Of a DNA stretch of 64,000 nt, positions 61,133-64,000 are shown in pieces (positions within the stretch are counted from its first letter, which is position 1; each line of letters starts with the position of its first letter). Origin of the DNA: Monomorium pharaonis (taxonomy: Eukaryota; Arthropoda; Insecta; Hymenoptera; Formicidae); contig NC_050476.1 of the NCBI RefSeq assembly GCF_013373865.1, positions 4,758,501 to 4,822,500 of the forward strand, read 5' to 3'. The notes under the pieces are model-generated. The model searched no databases, had not been told where the DNA came from, and saw only the letters and a program-made list of their open reading frames with translations. A program made the translations under genes and the position numbers.

Positions 61133-64000
61133 CAAAATCACATAATAACATCTCACCGTATTTCGAATATACGACCACAAAGAAGACTAAATCTATATAA
61201 ATTATTTGTAATATAGATATTAATGCATTTAAATAAATTCTAAAAATTGCTAAGTATCGTTGAGTGCTATCTATTTTCTATCACTATAAAGTAAAATTGA
61301 AATAATGGACCGATCGTTTTGCTACAGAAAATGGTCATATTTAATGGAATATTATGTTACACTGAGAGTGAAGAGAATTTCAGAAATTCGATACTGCAGT
61401 GTGTACGTGTACATTTCAGAAATTCTGCAACAGTTTTACGTCCGTCTAACCCATAACTTGCTCACGGACAGGTGTAACTCTTCTTGATGGAATCTATGCT
61501 GACCGAGCTAAATTGAATCGCTTCACATACTCGTGTCTGCGATAGGAGGTAGACGGAAGCGGCGTAGACGAAAGAAAGAGCGGAGGAGGATGAAAGACAT
61601 CGATGCATCGGCTTCCATATGTCATTCAGAATTCAAGTCACGCGATACGGACGTTCCAGTGTCCATGGAATCAGGCGACACGTTGAACATCCGTGTCACT
61701 ATCAATTTAAAAGATCAGTGTGAGCTTTTGTGTCGCACATTTTCGCGTAAACTTATATAATACATTACGTGACGCATCTACTGAGTGTGCTGTTTAAAAT
61801 TTAAGACAGGAATTTTCGTTGGTAAATAGATAATGATACTCAAAGATTTTACACTGAACTACTAAAGGATGGTGCATTAAATATTCTCTACTAAGAGACA
61901 GTGAATTTAAAATATTGTCATTAATATATAATTGGCTACAATGTTTATTGCGTTGCGATATTAATTATGCAATCAGTTCATTATTAATTATTGAATCAAT
62001 TTTATATTCAAATATTTGCATATCACCTTTTATTTAAAATGTAAAAAGAAATTACTGTAATCAGAATTTGCTTAACAAGGAATTAAAAGAAGACTAACAA
62101 AATAATTGCAAAAAAATATAGATATTGAACTTTCACAAAGGAATGAAGGATTCGTATTACAAAATTCAATTAGTGGAGTATGTTATGTCTTTAGAGAAAC
62201 GAAGATCTTTTTCAAGAAATATTTTTCCTCGAGAAGCTACCCCGGGGGCTACTTTTTTTCTATAGGAAACTCTCTTACTATATTGTCGGTTAGGCTGTTA
62301 TTCGGCGCACGAAAGGTATTGCCTGCTAGAATCACAATTCCTCCGCCGTTCGACAATGGGTATCACAGGCACCATGAAAGAGGTTCCGCAACTGCATCGT
62401 ACGTGTTAAGATTCGCTGTACTTCGTGGTCGCAAAGTGCGTTATAGTATAGAAACGGGCGTGAATTGGCGGTGAGCTTTTTTTACCCCGTGCATTTCTCA
62501 AAGTGCCGCCTTTGACGTCAAGTCTACATTTTAATCGTCCACTTCACGGTATCTCGTTTTCAATTGCGAACCAAAAACGATGTATAGTTATCAATTCGAT
62601 CACTTTGAAGGTGCGAAAGCTTCGGATCAATCATTGTACCGCGCGATGGATATGTTCAATGTGAAATATTCTGTGCGGCGAATGGGTCTGCTTTTTGAAC
62701 GCATCGCAGTCTCGTCCGTGCGAACGAAAGTTCAGACGCGCAAAAAACAGACGAGAATCTTGTGAAGTTCCATTCTCGCCGGTCTGTCTTTGAAGAAGTA
62801 TATCGCGTACCGTGAGTTCCGAACAAGAGATGAAAGAAGATACAAATAGCCGAAGGTGACAGAGACAGCGAGCGAGAGCGCGAAATAAAGAAGGAGAGAA
62901 AGAGAGAAAGGGGTGGCTCGGTGACAGCGGCCGACTATTTCCAGCCATTTCGAATCCATTACCGCGGTTCCATCCTTCTGTGCCTGAAGTCGACTACGGA
63001 GCAATGCATCATCCGTAAGTGAAGCCACGGGCCGGCGATCGTTCCGAAACTCCTCTGTTACCCGCGCTTCTTCCGTTCCTCCTTTTTCATCCCTCGCCGA
63101 GCTCTCTCCAGGTTCTTCCCCCGCTCGGTTCTTCTTCCGCAGAACGGCGAGCGAAGAAACGCCGCGCGCCGGTGAGAGTGTGTGTAGGCATACCCCTTCC
63201 CGTCCCACGGCGGCTCTCACAGACTTATAAATCAAACCCCGCGAACAAATCGCTACGGAGATCCCACGGCGCGGTTCCAGCCGCTCTTCTTATTCCCCTT
63301 CTTATTCTTCTGCTTTCGCTCCACCCGCGCTCGCCTCCTTACACGATTCTTAGACCGTCGTCTACCCACGCGCCGTCTTTTACCCTCCCGTCGTGTACCC
63401 TCGTCGGAATCATGGGATCACATTCTCGGAAAGAAACAGAGGTTTTGCTCGACTTTCTTAACCCTAAGTTAGTTTGAAGTATGACCCGCACGTGAAGCTC
63501 GGCTGTTCCACTGTGACGATGTCTCGAGAAGTAAGAAGCGTTAATTGTCATCGCTATTCGCGCTTCTACGGTGTTTTTCCCCTTATCTTTCCGCACGCTG
63601 CAGCCAGTAGAATTACTTTTCGACCTTCTACATCTCGTTCTACATCACGTTGCTCGCTCCAAATCTGTTTCGTCAGCTGTCAGTATCCCTTTATCCGGGA
63701 AGTGTTCGTGTTCTTCGCGCGCGAAGTTTTTCTAGGGAAATTCAATCGCCGTACAGCTGCTTCGACGCGTGAACAGCTGGAAGTCCGGAATCGACGGAAT
63801 TGGATTTAATCCACTGTACACATTGACTTTAAAAAGCGACTTGGCCGCATTCTGATCCTTCTTGAACTCGCATTAAGAAATTCTTTTCTTCCCTTGGAAC
63901 AATTCGAATATTTTTCTTTTCTAAGTAAGACAGAGCGATACTCTCCAGAGATGAATTCGCGTTAGTATCATTTATTCTTCGGTTATTCCAAGCAACTTTT
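61133..64000. other. Gene-free stretch with GC-rich end
   Basis: AT-rich to about 62.1 kb, then increasingly GC-rich, with purine/pyrimidine-rich tracts at 62.85-62.92 and 63.05-63.4 kb. TATAAAT at about 63225 has no initiator at the right distance. The GC-rich final part may be promoter or first-exon sequence of a gene beyond the window, but no exon can be assigned. Confidence 0.4.

Noticed and set aside
62732..63477. Overlapping frames of 152-167 codons at the GC-rich right end
   Set aside because: Low-complexity Ser/Arg/Leu translations on both strands from purine/pyrimidine-biased sequence; no motif or credible start.

Overview
The window is nuclear DNA of an insect, most probably a hymenopteran such as an ant. 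It is AT-rich with scattered GC-richer islands, the small multi-exon genes have GT-AG introns of about 45 to 110 nt, and core promoters show the arthropod TATA plus TCAGT layout. There is no sign of operons, plasmid, phage or CRISPR.

Layout. (1) 0.6-12 kb holds the compact genes: a six-exon PP2C phosphatase of the PPM1H/J/M group (minus, 636-2585); a divergent four-exon gene for a CAAP1-like protein (plus, 3570-6083) with a 36-bp minisatellite in its coding sequence; then, convergent with it, minus-strand exons for a mite group-7-allergen/JHBP-like lipid-binding domain (6591-7611) and exons of a secreted protein that I do not recognise (7980-11902). The last two sets may be one gene. The 2.9-kb first intron of the secreted gene carries an inserted-looking block bounded by 62-bp direct repeats. 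(2) 12-17 kb is intergenic with one hairpin element. (3) 17.3-26.5 kb holds a divergent pair of paralogous cuticle-type genes (Gly-rich plus VPV/YPV repeats, resembling the insect Vajk family). Both have a tiny first exon, a TATA box, a CAGTGTGC initiator and a 22-23-nt 5' UTR. Between them lie a third TATA/TCAGT promoter with a frameshifted small secreted-type reading frame and two unassigned GC-richer open frames. (4) 26.5-64 kb (37 kb) has no exon I can support. It is intergenic or very large intron, with microsatellites, several inverted-repeat (MITE-like) elements, a tRNA-derived SINE-like unit, a 1.4-kb structure with about 280-bp inverted arms, and one isolated TATA promoter.

How the genes relate. 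The phosphatase and CAAP1-like genes are divergent, with about 1 kb between start codons. The CAAP1-like and group-7 genes are convergent, with about 500 bp between stops. The two Vajk-like genes are a duplicated pair that probably shares epidermal regulation. No pathway joins the blocks. Exon joins were worked out by hand from reading frame and splice consensus; identities given for repeats are estimates by eye.
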